Assembly: GCA_937901455.1 (NCBI GenBank)
Contig: CALDIA010000189.1
Span: forward strand, 1-7,819
DNA length: 7,819 nt
Direction: 5' to 3'
Origin: an uncultured Bacteroidales bacterium
Lineage (GTDB): Bacteria > Bacteroidota > Bacteroidia > Bacteroidales > WCHB1-69
In this document: positions 6,462 to 7,819 of the stretch, piece by piece
Layout: each line of letters opens with the position of its first letter
How positions within the stretch are numbered: the stretch's first letter is position 1
Notes under the pieces: model-generated
Told to the model about the DNA's origin: nothing
Databases searched by the model: none
Seen by the model: only the letters and a program-made list of their open reading frames with translations
Translations under genes and position numbers: made by a program

Positions 6462-7658
6462 CTACAGCAGTTTCTTCAACGCCTCCACGTCGGGCAGGGC
6501 TTTCCGCAGGTTTTCGGGCATGTCGGCTGTGGTGGTGTAGGTGGCCACGCCCATCGGCTTGTTGTAGTCGCGGATGACAAACTCCACATAGTCGCGCTTG
6601 GCCGACTTGCACAGCACGATGCCGATGGACGGGTTCTCGTGGGGCTTCTTCACCTTGGCGTCGAGGATGGAAAGATACGACATCAGCTGGCCGAGGTACG
6701 ACGACTTGAAGTCGCCCGTTTTCAGCTCCACGACCACCAAGGCGTTCAGCTCGCGGTTGAAAAACAGCAGGTCGGGGAAATGCTCAACGCCATACACCTC
6801 CAAGTGGTATTGGTTGCCGATGAAGGCGAAGTCGTTCCCAAAGGTCATGATGAAGTTCTTGATGTTCTGTACGATTTGCTGCTCCACCTCGCGCTCGTCC
6901 ACATCGATGTCTTCGCGCTCGCCAATCTGCTCCACATTGATGAAATCCAACAGATACTCGTCCTTGAACATCATCACCGCTTTGCGGGCCAAAGTGCTGT
7001 TGGGCAAAGTCTGGGTGAAGTTGCTTGGCATCAAGTCCTGATGGCTGTAGGCATCCTCTTTTATTAGTTTTTCAAGAACCCTTGATTGAAGGTTCTCTTC
7101 TGCAGCACGATGGATGTAATAATAGCGAGCGTCAATGCTTTTAACTCCAGATCGTATTATCGTGTGATGGGTAAAAGGGAGTTTGAAGAAATCTTCCAGT
7201 GGAAAGTCCTTCGTTTCGGGTATTTTGATGGCTTGGTAGATGTCTATTTTGTAGTCTTGTAATTCGGCAATTGCAATTGTTGAATTAGCGTTCAATTCGT
7301 CGGTCATGACCGATGAATTTGTAGCTTTATGATTATCAATTACTTGTAATTCATCGGTCATGACCGATGAATTAGGATCCAACATTATCCAAGCTTCGTA
7401 AAAGAGTCGCATTTCTCTTAACTGAGTGGCCGAGAAGCCTCTCAATCCGGGCAACTCTTTTCGAAGTTGTTGACTAATGGCTTCCAATGCGCCCGTGCCC
7501 CACTTGTTCTTGCGCGTGTTGTGCGAGATGTATTTGCCGATGCCGAAATAGACCGCCAACTGTATGCGGTTCACGCCCTTGGCGGCCTCGTATTGTCCTT
7601 GCAAAATGGCCGTCTTGATGGTTTCTACTGCCTTGTTGTATGTCGCAGGTTGGTTCAT
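6462..7658 (-). CDS. DUF1016/YhcG-type PD-(D/E)XK nuclease family protein
   Basis: This 398-residue protein has the two-part layout of the DUF1016 family. The N-terminal helical region (about 10-90) includes YFGIGKYISHNTRKNKWGTG, LRKELPGLRGFSATQLREMR and LFYEAW. A second conserved block starts at PFTHHTIIRSGVKSIDARYYY (161-181). The C-terminal nuclease fold (about 255-375) has FAFIGNQYHLEV (278-289), the catalytic Asp in FPDLLFF (D296), VVVELKTGDF with Glu311 and Lys313, and QLMSYLS with Gln324. The candidate active-site residues are thus present. The family is DNA-related and often found near restriction or mobile loci, but the cellular role of this member is unknown. Residues 96-133, between the two blocks, consist largely of three palindrome-encoded repeats. 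Base composition is uneven: the segments at 6465-7060 and 7440-7658 are GC-rich, and the middle (7060-7440) is AT-richer. A -7 box lies 21 bp upstream of the ATG. Confidence 0.88.
   Translation of the reverse strand: MNQPATYNKAVETIKTAILQGQYEAAKGVNRIQLAVYFGIGKYISHNTRKNKWGTGALEAISQQLRKELPGLRGFSATQLREMRLFYEAWIMLDPNSSVMTDELQVIDNHKATNSSVMTDELNANSTIAIAELQDYKIDIYQAIKIPETKDFPLEDFFKLPFTHHTIIRSGVKSIDARYYYIHRAAEENLQSRVLEKLIKEDAYSHQDLMPSNFTQTLPNSTLARKAVMMFKDEYLLDFINVEQIGEREDIDVDEREVEQQIVQNIKNFIMTFGNDFAFIGNQYHLEVYGVEHFPDLLFFNRELNALVVVELKTGDFKSSYLGQLMSYLSILDAKVKKPHENPSIGIVLCKSAKRDYVEFVIRDYNKPMGVATYTTTADMPENLRKALPDVEALKKLL
7261..7286. repeat. Degenerate third 26-bp palindrome inside the nuclease gene
   Basis: AATTCGGCAATTG followed by CAATTGTTGAATT is a near-palindrome: the outer AATTC/GAATT arms and the inner 12-bp core CAATTGCAATTG are exact, and two base pairs in each arm do not match. 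On the minus strand it encodes NSTIAIAEL (residues 125-133), the diverged counterpart of the NSSVMTDEL encoded by the two copies at 7294 and 7348. It has the same length and frame as those copies. Confidence 0.65.
7294..7319. repeat. 26-bp palindrome, copy 2 (one mismatched pair)
   Basis: AATTCGTCGGTCA followed by TGACCGATGAATT is a palindrome except for one base pair. It differs by one base from the perfect copy at 7348-7373 and starts 54 bp (18 codons) from it. On the minus strand it encodes NSSVMTDEL (nuclease residues 114-122). Confidence 0.85.
7348..7373. repeat. 26-bp perfect palindrome, copy 1
   Basis: AATTCATCGGTCA is followed immediately by its exact reverse complement TGACCGATGAATT, a perfect 26-bp palindrome with no spacer. 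On the minus strand it encodes NSSVMTDEL (residues 96-104) in the nuclease frame, and because of the symmetry it would read the same on the plus strand. It could extrude as a hairpin in single-stranded DNA or RNA. Confidence 0.9.
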
Positions 7659-7678
7659 GTGCCTTGTTTTTTGTTGTG

Positions 7679-7686
7679 CAAATATA
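7679..7686 (-). promoter_or_regulatory. Probable -7 promoter box of the nuclease gene
   Basis: The minus strand reads TATATTTG, matching the Bacteroidota TAnnTTTG box, between the DUF1848 stop codon (7689-7691) and the nuclease ATG at 7658. No well-spaced -33 TTTG is visible; the nearest, at 7716-7713, is 26 bp away. This makes the assignment weaker than for the other two promoters. Confidence 0.4.
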
Positions 7687-7688
7687 AA

Positions 7689-7819
7689 TTATTTTCCAGT
7701 TATCGTTTCTCCCAAAGGATTCATTTTGTGTTGTTTATAGTTCTTCACCGCCACCTCTTTGCTCGCATTGGCATAGCAATACTCGCAAAGGTGCGGGCAG
7801 GTGTTGTATTCGCCGATGT
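7689..7819 (-). CDS. C-terminal part of a DUF1848-family protein (5' end outside window)
   Basis: The minus strand encodes a 42-residue C-terminal stretch, IGEYNTCPHLCEYCYANASK followed by EVAVKNYKQHKMNPLGETITGK and a TAA stop. IGxYNTCPHxCxYCYAN is the distinctive Cys-rich end of DUF1848 proteins. Its CPHLCEYC cysteines suggest metal or iron-sulphur binding, although the family's function is not established. The gene enters from beyond the window, so only its end is seen and its integrity cannot be judged. It lies upstream of the nuclease gene in the same orientation. The second DUF1848 copy, at 6156-6308, is a truncated 5' end and cannot be the other half of this gene in simple order, because the C-terminal piece lies transcriptionally upstream of the N-terminal piece. 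Confidence 0.82.
   Translation of the reverse strand, partial: IGEYNTCPHLCEYCYANASKEVAVKNYKQHKMNPLGETITGK

Noticed and set aside
6180..7067. Long plus-strand open frame of 295 codons
   Set aside because: It runs antisense to the DUF1016 nuclease gene and the DUF1848 remnant, both with recognisable motifs. Its translation is His/Val/Leu-rich without family features, as expected opposite GC-rich coding DNA.
1..7819. CRISPR array, tRNA or rRNA genes, integrase or transposase
   Set aside because: No regularly spaced repeat array, cloverleaf, rRNA-like sequence or recombinase motif was seen; the only regular repeats are the three coding palindromes.

Overview
The window looks like chromosomal DNA of a member of the Bacteroidota, probably Bacteroidales (Bacteroides/Prevotella-like). 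Three minus-strand sites match the phylum's promoter -7 box TAnnTTTG, two of them with a TTTG element 19-20 bp upstream. The flanking DUF1848 and DUF1016 genes are also of a type common in that group. Every gene I can support lies on the minus strand, so transcription runs from high to low coordinates.

Right part (about 6156-7819), relatively GC-rich. It holds the last 43 codons of a DUF1848 gene that enters from outside the window, then a complete DUF1016/YhcG-type PD-(D/E)XK nuclease gene, then the first ~47 codons of a second DUF1848 gene. That second gene has its own good promoter but is cut off abruptly near 6167. The nuclease gene contains three in-frame 26-bp palindromes encoding a repeated NSSVMTDEL-type peptide.

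Central part (about 195-6166), clearly AT-richer. It is a tightly packed five-gene operon behind a canonical Bacteroidota promoter at 6121-6152. In transcription order: an Hsp70-type ATPase with a C-terminal TPR-like region; a compact UvrD-like superfamily 1 helicase; a 435-residue protein I do not recognise; a small TerB-like protein; and a WYL-like/Ser-rich/CFI-box protein. The four intergenic gaps are 5, 24, 4 and 8 bp. The base composition, and the fact that the operon begins exactly where the DUF1848 gene is broken, suggest horizontally acquired cargo inserted into or replacing that gene.

Left part (1-194), again GC-richer: the start of a gene for a protein with an N-terminal membrane segment, which runs off the window. 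Its start codon lies inside the 3' end of the last operon gene (25 bp overlap), so the left edge of the island may be here.

The main candidate for a new system is the five-gene operon. A chaperone-like ATPase, a DNA/RNA helicase, a TerB module and a WYL sensor-like module are each recurrent parts of bacterial conflict and stress systems. I do not recognise this combination, and no obvious nuclease or toxin is encoded in it. A defence or stress-response role is inference from family and context; nothing in the sequence proves it.
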